NCBI RefSeq assembly: GCF_904063055.1
Contig: NZ_CAJFCN010000005.1
Coordinates: 372,001 to 436,000 of the forward strand
DNA length: 64,000 bases
Origin: Pseudomonas paracarnis
GTDB lineage: Bacteria > Pseudomonadota > Gammaproteobacteria > Pseudomonadales > Pseudomonadaceae
Reading direction: 5' to 3'
In this document: positions 10,423 to 20,142 of the stretch, piece after piece
How positions within the stretch are numbered: the first letter of the stretch is position 1
Layout of the letters: every line of letters begins with the position of its first letter
Notes under the pieces: generated by a model
The model's input: only the letters and a program-made list of their open reading frames with translations
Database searches by the model: none
What the model was told of the DNA's origin: nothing
Made by a program: the position numbers and the translations under genes

Positions 10423-10451
10423 TTAGCAAGTCGGCTTTTTGCCGTTACACT
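10423..10451 (+). promoter_or_regulatory. Possible sigma-70 promoter for the sui1-like gene
   Basis: TTAGCA (10423-10428) and TACACT (10446-10451) are separated by 17 bases, about 125 bases ahead of the GTG start of the next gene. This is a two-box match by eye only. Confidence 0.3.
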
Positions 10452-10576
10452 GCGCGCCTTTTCACCCGAACCACATTAGCGGTTCGGTAGCGCTGCCCCT
10501 GCCTGAGTGGGGCTTCGCGGTCGGTCACCGCCTTGTGCGGCGCCGATCAGTCTTCATCCTCCCAAGAGGATTGCCG

Positions 10577-10948
10577 GTGGCCAAAAAAGCCGCATCCTTC
10601 GCCGCCCTTGGTGGCCTGGTATTTTCCACCGACGCAGGTCGACACTGCCCGGACTGTCGTCAGCCCGTGGATTCGTGCACCTGCAAACAGACTCTGATCC
10701 CTGAAGGCGACGGTATTGCCCGCGTGCGTCGCGAGAGCAAAGGCCGTGGCGGCAAGACGGTGACCACCATCACCGGCGTGCCCCTGGCTGAAGAGGCCCT
10801 GAAGGAATTGGCCACCTCGCTGAAAAAGCGCTGTGGCACCGGTGGCGCGTTGAAAGACGGGGTTATCGAGATCCAGGGCGATCACGTCGAGTTGCTGTTG
10901 GCCGAGCTGATCAAGCTCGGGTACAAGGCCAAGAAGTCCGGCGGCTGA
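10577..10948 (+). CDS. SUI1/YciH-family translation initiation factor-like protein
   Basis: A 123-residue protein homologous to E. coli YciH, a bacterial relative of eukaryotic eIF1/SUI1. The C-terminal half (VRRESKGRGGKTVTTITGV onward) is the SUI1 fold. The N-terminus carries four cysteines (C24, C27, C34, C36) in a CPDC...CTC arrangement that could bind a metal. The start is a GTG at 10577 with AAGAGGA 6 bases ahead. The open frame extends further upstream without support. The cellular role of bacterial YciH is not well defined. It lies between the NUDIX gene and speA. Confidence 0.9.
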   Translation: MAKKAASFAALGGLVFSTDAGRHCPDCRQPVDSCTCKQTLIPEGDGIARVRRESKGRGGKTVTTITGVPLAEEALKELATSLKKRCGTGGALKDGVIEIQGDHVELLLAELIKLGYKAKKSGG

Positions 10949-11090
10949 AAGCCTCTTCCCAACCTGTGGCTAAACTCTGTCCTGCCAGTGGGGTCTACTT
11001 CCCTTGCAGGCAAATCGTCATTTTCATTCTTTAGACTGCGCCAGCCTCCGCGAGAGGTGGCGCCTTCGCCTTCATTTATAGGGGACTTCG

Positions 11091-13004
11091 ATGTCCGTAC
11101 GACGCACACGCAAAGACGATGGCAGCCAATGGACAGTTGCGGACAGCCGCAGTGTTTACGGGATTCGCCATTGGGGGGCCGGGTATTTCGCGATCAATGA
11201 AGCCGGTCGCGTAGAAGTTCGTCCGAACGGCCCGAACAGCACGCCCGTCGACCTGTACGAGCAAGTCGATGAGCTGCGCAAAAGCGGCCTGTCGTTGCCG
11301 CTGTTGGTACGCTTCCCCGATATCCTGCAAGACCGCGTGCGCCAATTGACCGGTGCCTTCGATGCCAACATCGAACGCCTGGAATACCAGAGCAAGTACA
11401 CCGCGCTGTACCCGATCAAGGTGAACCAGCAAGAAGCGGTGATCGAGAACATCATTGCCACCCAGAACGTCTCCATCGGCCTGGAAGCCGGCTCCAAGCC
11501 TGAGCTGCTGGCCGTGCTGGCCCTGGCGCCGAAGGGCGGCACCATCGTCTGCAACGGTTATAAAGACCGTGAGTTCATCCGCCTGGCGCTGATGGGCCAG
11601 AAGCTCGGCCACAACGTGTTCATCGTGATCGAGAAAGAGTCCGAGGTGGGGCTGGTGATCGAAGAGGCGGCGAGCCTCAAGGTCAAGCCGCAGGTGGGCC
11701 TGCGTGTGCGCCTGTCGTCCCTGGCATCGAGCAAGTGGGCGGACACCGGTGGCGAGAAATCCAAATTCGGCTTATCCGCAGCGCAGCTGCTGTCAGTGGT
11801 CGAGCGCTTCCGCGCGGCCGGCCTGGACCAGGGCATCCGCCTGCTGCACTTCCACATGGGCTCGCAGATCGCCAACCTGGCCGACTACCAGCACGGGTTC
11901 AAGGAAGCCATTCGTTACTACGGCGAACTGCGCAACCTCGGCCTGCCGGTGGACCACATCGACGTCGGTGGTGGCCTGGGCGTGGACTACGACGGTACCC
12001 ACTCGCGCAACGCCAGTTCGATCAACTACGACATGGACGACTACGCCGGCGTGGTAGTGGGCATGCTCAAGGAATTCTGCGACGCGCAGAGCCTGCCGCA
12101 TCCGAACATCTTCTCCGAAAGCGGCCGTTCCCTGACCGCTCACCACGCCATGCTGGTGGTACAGGTCACTGACGTCGAGAAGCACAACGACGAAATCCCG
12201 ACCATTGAAAACAAGGAAAGCCTGCCCGAAACCGTGCAATGGCTGGTGGACCTGCTGGGCCCGACCGACATCGAGATGGTCACCGAAACCTACTGGCGCG
12301 CCACCCACTACATGAGCGATGTGGCGGCCCAGTACGCCGACGGCAAGCTGACCCTGGCCGAAAAAGCCCTGGCCGAACAGTGCTACTTCGCGGTGTGCCG
12401 CCGCCTGCACAACTCGTTGAAAGCCCGCCAGCGCTCGCACCGCCAGGTGCTGGACGAACTCAATGACAAGCTGGCCGACAAGTACATCTGCAACTTCTCG
12501 GTATTCCAGAGCTTGCCGGATACCTGGGCCATCGGCCAGGTCCTGCCTATTCTGCCGCTGCACCGCCTCGACGAAGAGCCGCTGCGCCGCGCCGTGCTGC
12601 AAGACCTGACCTGCGACTCCGACGGCAAGATCAAGCAATACGTCGACGAGCAAAGCATCGAAACCAGCCTGCCGGTTCACGGCTTGAATGAAGGCGAAGA
12701 TTACCTGCTGGGGATCTTCCTGGTCGGCGCCTATCAGGAAATCCTGGGCGACATGCACAACCTGTTCGGTGACACCGACTCGGTGAACATCTACCAGCGT
12801 GAAGACGGTTCGGTGTACAGCGCCGGGATCGAGACTCACGACACCATCGAAGACATGCTGCGCTATGTGCACTTGTCGCCGGAGGAGTTGATGACTCATT
12901 ACCGGGACAAGTGCGCCAGTGCGAAGATCTCGGCCTCGGAGCGCACTCAGTTTCTGGACGCGTTGCGCCTGGGTCTGACCCGTTCTTCGTACCTGTCCTC
13001 GTAA
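11091..13004 (+). CDS. speA: Biosynthetic arginine decarboxylase
   Basis: SpeA converts arginine to agmatine, the first step of the agmatine route to putrescine. The 637-residue length is normal. The alanine-racemase-like barrel contains the PLP lysine in YPIKVNQQ (Lys110). Downstream are [12 protein letters not shown] and [12 protein letters not shown] (phosphate-binding glycine loop), and the C-terminal barrel follows. ATG at 11091 is preceded by AGGGGAC. Gene order (sui1 then speA) matches other pseudomonads. No anomaly seen. Confidence 0.97.
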   Translation: MSVRRTRKDDGSQWTVADSRSVYGIRHWGAGYFAINEAGRVEVRPNGPNSTPVDLYEQVDELRKSGLSLPLLVRFPDILQDRVRQLTGAFDANIERLEYQSKYTALYPIKVNQQEAVIENIIATQNVSIGLEAGSKPELLAVLALAPKGGTIVCNGYKDREFIRLALMGQKLGHNVFIVIEKESEVGLVIEEAASLKVKPQVGLRVRLSSLASSKWADTGGEKSKFGLSAAQLLSVVERFRAAGLDQGIRLLHFHMGSQIANLADYQHGFKEAIRYYGELRNLGLPVDHIDVGGGLGVDYDGTHSRNASSINYDMDDYAGVVVGMLKEFCDAQSLPHPNIFSESGRSLTAHHAMLVVQVTDVEKHNDEIPTIENKESLPETVQWLVDLLGPTDIEMVTETYWRATHYMSDVAAQYADGKLTLAEKALAEQCYFAVCRRLHNSLKARQRSHRQVLDELNDKLADKYICNFSVFQSLPDTWAIGQVLPILPLHRLDEEPLRRAVLQDLTCDSDGKIKQYVDEQSIETSLPVHGLNEGEDYLLGIFLVGAYQEILGDMHNLFGDTDSVNIYQREDGSVYSAGIETHDTIEDMLRYVHLSPEELMTHYRDKCASAKISASERTQFLDALRLGLTRSSYLSS

Positions 13005-13010
13005 TAAAAA

Positions 13011-13099
13011 TGTGGGAGCGGGCTTGCCCGCGATGGCGGAGTGTCAGGCAACCGTTAGGGGGCTGACCCACCGCCATCGCAGGCAAGCCAGCTCCCACA
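13011..13099. repeat. REPIN after speA
   Basis: Left arm TGTGGGAGCGGGCTTGCCCG and right arm GCAGGCAAGCCAGCTCCCAC flank a spacer. The arms differ at several positions, so the pairing is imperfect. It lies between the convergent stops of speA and the MATE gene. Confidence 0.88.
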
Positions 13100-13116
13100 T
13101 TTGGGTCTGCGTTCCT

Positions 13117-14460
13117 TCAGTTCCCGCCCAGCCACAGCCCTTGCCGATTCAAGTGCCAGGCAATTGCCCACAGCGTCAGGCTGCGCACCGCCATGAACAG
13201 CAGGAAGGTGATCCACAATCCGTGGTTACCCATGCCCTGCAACGCCCAGGCAATCGGCAGTACCAGCAGCACCGTCAGCAACATCCCATTGCGCATCTCC
13301 CGCGCGCGCGTTGCGCCGATAAACAAGCCATCGAGCAAATAACTCCACACCGCAATCAACGGCAATACCGCAAGGTAGGGCAGGTAGATATCGGCGGTTT
13401 CGCGTACGCTGGGGATATCGGTTTGCATGGCGATAAATAGATGGCCGCCGAAGGTGAACAGCAGGGCGAAGCCGATGCTGGCGATCAGTGACCAACCGCA
13501 GGCCACGACTAATGAGCGACGCAACGCCTGCCGGTCACGGGCGCCGATGGCGTGGCCGCAGAGGGCTTCGACCGCGTGGGCCAAGCCATCCAATGCGTGA
13601 GCCGTCAGTAACAGGCCGTTAAGCAGCAGCGCATTGGCTGCCACGGTGGCATCGCCCAACCTTGCGCCTTGCACGGTGATCATGAAAAACACCGACTGCA
13701 ACGCCAGGCTGCGGATGAAGATGTCGCGGTTGACCGCCAGCAACGGGCGCCAGCTTTGCCACAGTTTCAACGCGGCCCAGGCGATATGCCCCGGATAGGC
13801 GCGCAGGGCTTTTTGCGTGAGCGCCAGGCCGAGCAGGGCGCCGGTCCACTCTGCGATCACCGAGGCTCGGGCGGAGCCGACCACGCCCCAGTCCAGCCCA
13901 AGTACAAACCACAGGTTAAGCGCAATGTTGACCAGGTTGGTGGTCAGCAGAATCGCCAACGGCGCCCGCGCATTCTGAGTGCCGAGGAACCAGCCGACCA
14001 GCGCATAGCTGGCGAGGGCGGCTGGCAGACCGAACAGACGGGTGTGGAAAAACTCGCGGGTCAGTTGGTTCAGTTCTGGCGAAGGCTGCATCCATTCCAG
14101 GGCCAGATGGCTCAAGGGAATGCCCGCGGTGCCCAGCAGCATCGCCAGGCCCAGCGCCAGCAACAAGCCTTGCAACAGGATCTGCCGCAACGCCGCGCCA
14201 TCGTTGCGCCCGGCGGCTTGGGCGGCGAAGCCGGTGGAGCCCATGCGCAGGAAGCCCATGGCCCAGGCGAGGAAGGTATACAGGCTGGCGCCGACAGCCA
14301 CGGCGCCCAGTTGATGGGCGTGGGGCAGGTGGCCGATGACCATGCTGTCCACCAGGGCCACCAAGGGCACCGAGATATTCGACAGGATCATCGGCGCGGC
14401 CAGGGCCCAGACGCGGCGATGGGTGGGGCGGTGGCGCCAGTCGGACAATAAGGTGGACAT
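13117..14460 (-). CDS. MATE-family efflux transporter, DinF-like
   Basis: A 447-residue inner-membrane protein with about twelve hydrophobic segments. It opens with a RRVWALAAPMILSNISVPLV segment typical of DinF/NorM-like MATE exporters, which move cationic drugs or metabolites against Na+ or H+. The internal repeat and the GSTGFAAQAAGRND loop fit the DinF branch. The start at 14460 is supported by AAGGAGACTGC; an upstream extension of the frame crosses a REPIN and is rejected. It is a single-gene unit between two REPINs. The substrate is unknown. Confidence 0.92.
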   Translation of the reverse strand: MSTLLSDWRHRPTHRRVWALAAPMILSNISVPLVALVDSMVIGHLPHAHQLGAVAVGASLYTFLAWAMGFLRMGSTGFAAQAAGRNDGAALRQILLQGLLLALGLAMLLGTAGIPLSHLALEWMQPSPELNQLTREFFHTRLFGLPAALASYALVGWFLGTQNARAPLAILLTTNLVNIALNLWFVLGLDWGVVGSARASVIAEWTGALLGLALTQKALRAYPGHIAWAALKLWQSWRPLLAVNRDIFIRSLALQSVFFMITVQGARLGDATVAANALLLNGLLLTAHALDGLAHAVEALCGHAIGARDRQALRRSLVVACGWSLIASIGFALLFTFGGHLFIAMQTDIPSVRETADIYLPYLAVLPLIAVWSYLLDGLFIGATRAREMRNGMLLTVLLVLPIAWALQGMGNHGLWITFLLFMAVRSLTLWAIAWHLNRQGLWLGGN

Positions 14461-14767
14461 GCAGTCTCCTTCGGGGGAGCGGCATTGTACCCGGCCATCA
14501 GTTGTACAGCAGGCCCAATGTGGGAGCTGGCTTGCCTGCGATGACGGACTCTTTGCCAACTCATCCGGTGACTGACCCACCGCTATCGCAGGCAAGCCAG
14601 CTCCCACATTTTGATCTTGATCGCCAATGGTTGTGGGATTTGGCTTGGCTTCATGCCCCACCAAGAACCAACCGCCCCTCCGTCGGTCAATGTGACCGGT
14701 GCCGCAGCGGCTTGGTCGGCGCTGATATATAGTTCACCCTTCGGTTCCCTCTGACTATGAGTGCCCC
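14461..14767. other. Intergenic region with REPIN and alpha-2-macroglobulin promoter region
   Basis: This divergent gap holds a REPIN (14519-14608) on the MATE side and the leader of the macroglobulin gene on the other. TATATAGT at 14726-14733 looks like a -10 box but lacks a clear -35. No small gene seen. Confidence 0.5.
14519..14608. repeat. REPIN, GGGAGCTGGCTTGCCTGCG type
   Basis: Inverted arms TGTGGGAGCTGGCTTGCCTG and its near-complement surround a spacer of about 40 bases. This is the commonest arm type in the window. Confidence 0.9.
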
Positions 14768-17700
14768 ATGCTTAACAAAGGACTGTTCCTGGCCTGCGCG
14801 CTGGCCCTGCTGAGCGCTTGCGATTCTTCCGATAAACCCGCTGCACCGCCTGCGCCCACTGTGGCGGCAGCGCCGAAGCCGGTGAAAGCGGCGGTGGACG
14901 TGGCAGCGTTGAAGCAACGCTATGCCGGGCGCGAGCTGAGCGTGGTGGACGTGTCCGAGGTGCAGTTGGACGGGGCCAGCACCTTGTCGGTGAGCTTTTC
15001 CATTCCTCTGGATCCGGATCAGAAGTTCGCCGACAAGCTGCACCTGGTAGACAGCAAGTCCGGCAAGGTCGATGGCGCCTGGGAACTGTCCGATAACCTG
15101 ATGGAATTGCGCCTGCGCCACCTTGAGCCGCAGCGCAAGCTGGTGCTGACCGTGGACGCCGGGGTGAAGGCAGTCAACGGCAACACCCTCGCCGCCGAAT
15201 ACAACGCCCGCCTGGAAACCCGCGACCTGCAAGCCACCGTCGGCTTCGCCAGCCGCGGCACCCTGTTGCCGACGCGCCTGGCCGAGGGCCTGCCGGTGAT
15301 CGCGTTGAACGTCGACAAGATCGACGTGGAATTCTTCCGGATCAAACCCGAATCCCTGCCGTCATTCCTGGCGCAGTGGGGGCGTAATACCAGCCTGCAA
15401 AGCTATGAGTCCCGTGAACTGCTGCCAATGGCCGAGCTGGTCTACGGCGGGCGTTTCGACCTGAACCCGGCGCGCAATACCCGCGAAACCCTGCTGCTGC
15501 CGATTGCCGGCCTCAAGCAGTTGCAGCAGCCGGGCGTGTACCTGGCGGTGATGCGTGCTTCGGGCACCTATAACTATTCGCAACCGGCCACCCTGTTCAC
15601 CTTGAGTGATATCGGTCTGTCGGTGCACCGCTATGCCAATCGCCTGGATGTGTTTACCCAGGCGTTGGAAGGCGGTAAGGCGCTCAACGGCGTCGAACTG
15701 GAAATCCTCGATGCCGAAGGCCGCGTGCTCGGCCAGGGCAAGACCGAAGACGGTGGCCACGCCGAGTTGCCACTGCCGAAAAAAGCCCAGGTGTTACTGG
15801 CCAAGCAGGGCGAGCAAACCAGCCTGCTGCGCCTGGACAGCGCCGCGCTGGACCTCGCCGAGTTCGATATCGGCGGGCAGCCCTCCCACCCGTTGCAGTT
15901 CTTTGTGTTCGGCCCGCGTGACCTGTATCGCCCCGGCGAAACCGTGCTGCTCAACGCGCTGTTGCGTGACAAGGATGGCAAGGCGGTAAAGCCGCAACCG
16001 GTCAGCGTCGAAGTACGGCGCCCGGATGAACAGGTGAGCCGCAAGTTCGTGTGGGAGGCCGACGCGTCCGGCCTGTATCAATACCCGTTGCAACTGGCCG
16101 GCGAGGCGCCGACCGGTCGCTGGCAGTTGGTATTCGACCTCGGTGACGGCAAGCCGCAACTGTATGAATTTCTCGTCGAAGACTTCCTGCCCGAACGCCT
16201 GGCGCTGGAACTCAAGGGCAGTGACACGGCGTTGAGCCCGGCGGATAACCCGGTCATCCAGGTCAACGGTCGTTACCTCTACGGCGCGCCCGCGTCCGGT
16301 AACCGCGTCAGTGGCCAGGTGTACGTGCGCCCACTGCGTGAGGCGGTCAAATCCCTGCCGGGCTACCAGTTCGGTTCCGTCACGGAAGAAGAGCTGAGCC
16401 AGGATTTCGAGCTGGACGAAAGCGTACTCGACGCCAATGGCGAGCAAGCGCTGACCCTGGAAAGCAAGTGGGCCGAGGCCAAATCGCCGTTGCAACTGAT
16501 CGTGCAAGCCAGCCTGCAAGAGTCCGGCGGGCGGCCGATTACCCGGCGCCTGGTGCAGCCGATCTGGCCGGCCGAGCAGTTGCCGGGCCTGCGTGGCCTG
16601 TTTGATGGCAAGGAAACCAACGGCGATGGCCCGGTGGAATTCGAAGTGCTGGTGGCCAACCAGGACGGTCAGAAACTGGCCGCACAAGACCTCAAGGTGC
16701 GCCTGGTGCGTGAGCGCCGCGACTACTACTGGAACTACTCGGAGAATGACGGCTGGAGCTACCACTTCAACGAGAAATTCCTCAATCTCGATGAGCAGAG
16801 CCTGAACATCAAGGCTGGCGACACCGCCAAGGTCAGCTTCCAGGTGGAGTGGGGCCCTTACCGCGTGGAGGTCGAAGACCCGCAGACCGGGCTGGTCAGC
16901 AGCCTGCGTTTCTGGGCCGGCTACCAGGCCCAGGACAACACCGAAGGCGGTGCCGTGCGCCCCGACCAGGTCAAGCTGGCGTTGGACAAACCCGCCTATG
17001 GTGATGGCGACACCGCCAACGTCACCGTCACGCCACCGGCTGCCGGTAAAGGCTACCTGTTGGTGGAGTCTGCCGAAGGTCCGCTGTGGTGGCAGGAAAT
17101 CGACGTGCCGGCCGAAGGCAAAAGCTTTGCGGTGAAGCTCGATCCGAAATGGTCGCGCCACGATCTGTATGTAAGCGCCTTGGTGATTCGTCCGGGCGAG
17201 CGCAAAGCCAACATCACGCCTAAACGCGCCGTGGGCTTGCTGCACCTGCCGCTGGATCGTACCCAGCGCAAACTCGGCCTGACCCTCACCGCGCCAGAAA
17301 AAATGCGCCCCAAACAACCGCTGACGGTGAAGATCGCCGCCAAAAACGCCGATGGCAGCGTGCCCCAACAGGTGCACGTACTGCTGGCGGCGGTGGATGT
17401 GGGCATCCTCAATATCACCGAATACCCAACGCCCGATCCGTACGCCAGCCTGTTTGGCCGCAAAGCCTATGGCGTCGACCAATTCGACATCTATGGGCAA
17501 CTGATCGAAGCCGGTCAAGGGCGCCTGGCCAGCCTGGCATTTGGTGGCGACGCGGCATTGGCCAAAGGCGGCAAGCGCCCGGACACCAGCGTTACCATCG
17601 TTGCCCTGCAAAGCGCCCCGGTGACTCTGAACGACAAAGGCGAGGGTGAAGTCAGCGTCAATATTCCCGACTTCAACGGCGAACTGCGCCTGATGGCCCA

Positions 17701-19663
17701 AGCCTGGAGCGATGATCGCTACGGTATGGCCGAAGGCAAGACCGTGATCGCCGCCCCGCTGATTGCCGAGTTGTCGGCGCCGCGCTTCCTGGCAGGAGGC
17801 GACCAGACCACCTTGGCCCTGGACCTCTCCAACCTGTCGGGCAAGGCCCAGAAACTCGATGTGCAATTGACCGCGCAAGGTCAGCTGCAGTTGGTCAACA
17901 GTGGCGCGCAATCGGTTGAGCTCAAGCAAGGTCAGCGCACCACCCTGCGTATTCCGGTACAAGCCTGGGGCGGGCTCGGCCAGGGCAAGGTCACGGTCAC
18001 CGTCAACGGCCTGGACTTGCCGGGTGAAAACCTGCCGCCGTTCAGCCGCGAATGGACCTTGGGCGTACGCCCGGCGTACCCGGCCTTGCTCAAGCATTAC
18101 CGCGCAGTGCTCAAGGATCAGCCGTGGAGCTTGCCGTCGGGCGCACTGGATCAATTCGATGCATCGGGACGTGAGGCGTTGTTGAGCCTGTCGAGCCGGC
18201 CGCCGTTGAACCTGGGCGCGCAGATCAGTGCACTCAAGGCGTACCCCTACGGTTGCCTGGAGCAAACCGCCAGTGGCTTGTACCCGTCGCTGTACGCCGA
18301 CGACGCGCTGCTCAAGCGCCTGAGTATCAAGGGCGAGCCGGATGCCGAGCGCAAGCGCAAGATCGAGTTGGGCATTGAGCGCCTGCTGGGCATGCAGCGC
18401 TACAACGGCAGCTTTGGTTTGTGGGGCGCCGATGGCGAGGAAGAATATTGGCTGACCGCCTATGTCACCGACTTCCTGCTGCGCGCCCGCGACCAGGGTT
18501 TTGCCGTCCCGCCTGAAGCCTTGAAAAAGGCCAGCGAGCGCCTGTTGCGGTATGTGCAGGAACGTAATCTGATCGAGGTGGATTACAGCGACAACGCCGA
18601 ACACACCCGGTTTGCCGTGCAGGCGTATGCCGGCATGGTGTTGGCGCGCAGTCAGCAGGCGCCATTGGGCGCGTTGCGCAGCCTGTTTGAACGGCGCAGC
18701 GACGCACGCTCCGGCTTACCGCTGGTGCAGTTGGCCATTGCCCTGCAGAAAATGGGTGACCAGCCCCGTGCGGATCAGGCGTTGTTGGCCGGCTTGGCGG
18801 CGCAGCGCAATGCCAATGAGTGGCTGGCCGACTACGGTAGCCCGCTGCGCGACCAGGCGATGATCCTGGCGTTGCTGGAGGAGAACGACTTGGCCAAGGG
18901 CCAGCGCGAGGAGCGGTTGTTCACTCTGTCGGACCAATTGGCCGCCAGCCCGTACCTGTCGACCCAGGAGCGTAATTCCCTGTTCCTGGCCGGGCGCCTC
19001 GGGTTCGCCAAGCCGCAAGCGAACTGGCAAGTGTCGCTCACCGGCAGCGGTGGCGTACGCGAGTTGAACAACCAGCAATCGACGTTGGAGTTGGACGGTA
19101 AGTTGTTGTCCAGCGACCTGGCCTTGAGCAATCAGGGTGAAGCGCCGGTGTACCAGCAATTGACGGTCTCGGGTTATCCACACGTGCCGCCAGCGGCCGG
19201 TGGCAACAACCTGAGTATCCGCCGCGAATACCTGGGCATGAACGGCCAGCCGTTGAACCTGCGTAACCTCAACAGCGGTGATCTGGTGCTGGTGCACTTG
19301 GCGGTCAGCGCCAAGCAACGGGTGCCGGATGCCCTGGTGGTCGACCTGTTGCCTGCCGGCCTGGAACTGGAAAACCAGAACCTGGCCCAAAGCGCGGCGA
19401 GCCTGGAGAACGCCAGCAGCCAGGTGAAGGAGTGGCGTGAGTCGATGCAGAATGCCTCGCTCAAGCATCAGGAGTTCAGGGACGATCGCTATGTGGCCGC
19501 GATGAATCTGGATGGCTATGGCACCACGCACTTGCTGTACCTGGCGCGCGCGGTGACACCGGGAACCTACCGCGTGCCGCCGCCGCAGGTAGAGTCGATG
19601 TATCGGCCGAACTGGCAGGCGGTGGGCGAGACGCCGGTGGATATGGTGATCAAGGGCCGCTGA
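14768..19663 (+). CDS. Bacterial alpha-2-macroglobulin lipoprotein, YfhM-like
   Basis: A 1631-residue periplasmic lipoprotein predicted to trap proteases. The N-terminus is a lipoprotein signal with lipobox LLSAC (Cys18). Asp follows at +2, which in E. coli favours retention in the inner membrane. A series of macroglobulin beta domains follows (for example YRPGETVLLNALLRD). The thioester motif CLEQ (1163-1166) lies in YPYGCLEQTASG within the helical TED domain. The length is close to E. coli YfhM. pbpC lies nearby on the same strand, the usual pairing, suggesting that the inhibitor protects the envelope during peptidoglycan repair. One small opposite-strand gene separates them here. Confidence 0.95.
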   Translation: MLNKGLFLACALALLSACDSSDKPAAPPAPTVAAAPKPVKAAVDVAALKQRYAGRELSVVDVSEVQLDGASTLSVSFSIPLDPDQKFADKLHLVDSKSGKVDGAWELSDNLMELRLRHLEPQRKLVLTVDAGVKAVNGNTLAAEYNARLETRDLQATVGFASRGTLLPTRLAEGLPVIALNVDKIDVEFFRIKPESLPSFLAQWGRNTSLQSYESRELLPMAELVYGGRFDLNPARNTRETLLLPIAGLKQLQQPGVYLAVMRASGTYNYSQPATLFTLSDIGLSVHRYANRLDVFTQALEGGKALNGVELEILDAEGRVLGQGKTEDGGHAELPLPKKAQVLLAKQGEQTSLLRLDSAALDLAEFDIGGQPSHPLQFFVFGPRDLYRPGETVLLNALLRDKDGKAVKPQPVSVEVRRPDEQVSRKFVWEADASGLYQYPLQLAGEAPTGRWQLVFDLGDGKPQLYEFLVEDFLPERLALELKGSDTALSPADNPVIQVNGRYLYGAPASGNRVSGQVYVRPLREAVKSLPGYQFGSVTEEELSQDFELDESVLDANGEQALTLESKWAEAKSPLQLIVQASLQESGGRPITRRLVQPIWPAEQLPGLRGLFDGKETNGDGPVEFEVLVANQDGQKLAAQDLKVRLVRERRDYYWNYSENDGWSYHFNEKFLNLDEQSLNIKAGDTAKVSFQVEWGPYRVEVEDPQTGLVSSLRFWAGYQAQDNTEGGAVRPDQVKLALDKPAYGDGDTANVTVTPPAAGKGYLLVESAEGPLWWQEIDVPAEGKSFAVKLDPKWSRHDLYVSALVIRPGERKANITPKRAVGLLHLPLDRTQRKLGLTLTAPEKMRPKQPLTVKIAAKNADGSVPQQVHVLLAAVDVGILNITEYPTPDPYASLFGRKAYGVDQFDIYGQLIEAGQGRLASLAFGGDAALAKGGKRPDTSVTIVALQSAPVTLNDKGEGEVSVNIPDFNGELRLMAQAWSDDRYGMAEGKTVIAAPLIAELSAPRFLAGGDQTTLALDLSNLSGKAQKLDVQLTAQGQLQLVNSGAQSVELKQGQRTTLRIPVQAWGGLGQGKVTVTVNGLDLPGENLPPFSREWTLGVRPAYPALLKHYRAVLKDQPWSLPSGALDQFDASGREALLSLSSRPPLNLGAQISALKAYPYGCLEQTASGLYPSLYADDALLKRLSIKGEPDAERKRKIELGIERLLGMQRYNGSFGLWGADGEEEYWLTAYVTDFLLRARDQGFAVPPEALKKASERLLRYVQERNLIEVDYSDNAEHTRFAVQAYAGMVLARSQQAPLGALRSLFERRSDARSGLPLVQLAIALQKMGDQPRADQALLAGLAAQRNANEWLADYGSPLRDQAMILALLEENDLAKGQREERLFTLSDQLAASPYLSTQERNSLFLAGRLGFAKPQANWQVSLTGSGGVRELNNQQSTLELDGKLLSSDLALSNQGEAPVYQQLTVSGYPHVPPAAGGNNLSIRREYLGMNGQPLNLRNLNSGDLVLVHLAVSAKQRVPDALVVDLLPAGLELENQNLAQSAASLENASSQVKEWRESMQNASLKHQEFRDDRYVAAMNLDGYGTTHLLYLARAVTPGTYRVPPPQVESMYRPNWQAVGETPVDMVIKGR

Positions 19664-19680
19664 AAGACAATGGTTGAATC

Positions 19681-19712
19681 CCTGTAGGAGCGAGCAAGCT
19701 CGCTCCTACAGG
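19681..19712. terminator. Perfect REP-type hairpin between convergent genes
   Basis: CCTGTAGGAGCGAGC and its exact complement are separated by two bases (15+2+15). It lies between the convergent ends of the macroglobulin gene and the small membrane-protein gene and could terminate both. The same sequence type recurs at 32318-32347. Confidence 0.7.
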
Positions 19713-19732
19713 GGGAATCGAGCGTTTGCCCG

Positions 19733-20026
19733 TCAGTGCACAACCCAACTCAGCAACCACAGCCCCAGCATCAGCCAGATGATCCCCACGATAATCGAGG
19801 CCCGCATAAAGGCGCGTACCGCCGAGTAGAGGAACAACAACCCGACAATCAGGGTAATGATGCTGATGATCGAGGTGTCCATGCCCAAGGTGCGTGACAG
19901 GCCGTCGATAAAGTTGCCGCCGGCGTGGGTCAATGCCCCGAACAAACCGCTGAGCCCGTCGACGATAAAACGGATGACGGAACCGAGCGCCTGGCCCAAC
20001 CATTCGAAAAAGCTTTCTACCTGCAT
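19733..20026 (-). CDS. Small two-segment membrane protein
   Basis: A 97-residue protein starting MQVESFFEWLGQALG with TCAGGACAC upstream of the ATG at 20026. An amphipathic N-terminal region is followed by two hydrophobic segments, SIISIITLIVGLLFLYSAV and ASIIVGIIWLMLGLWLLSW. I do not recognise a named family. It is oppositely oriented between the macroglobulin gene and pbpC and interrupts a pair that is usually adjacent. A role in envelope maintenance would be inference from position only. Confidence 0.75.
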   Translation of the reverse strand: MQVESFFEWLGQALGSVIRFIVDGLSGLFGALTHAGGNFIDGLSRTLGMDTSIISIITLIVGLLFLYSAVRAFMRASIIVGIIWLMLGLWLLSWVVH

Positions 20027-20142
20027 GTGCGTGTCCTGATGAGAAGGTGGGCGTAACTGTGCCTTTGGTTGTCGATAACGCAGGCGAGTTCCCTGCAAGC
20101 ATAGAGGTTTGCCCGTTTGAGTTTTAGTTTAATCACGTCCGA

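Noticed and set aside
11793..12899. 368-codon minus-strand open frame
   Set aside because: Shadow of speA, whose motifs and length are fully normal.
15794..18604. 936-codon open frame on the minus strand
   Set aside because: It lies entirely inside the alpha-2-macroglobulin gene on the opposite strand. Its composition is that of an antisense shadow in G+C-rich DNA and it shows no recognisable domain.
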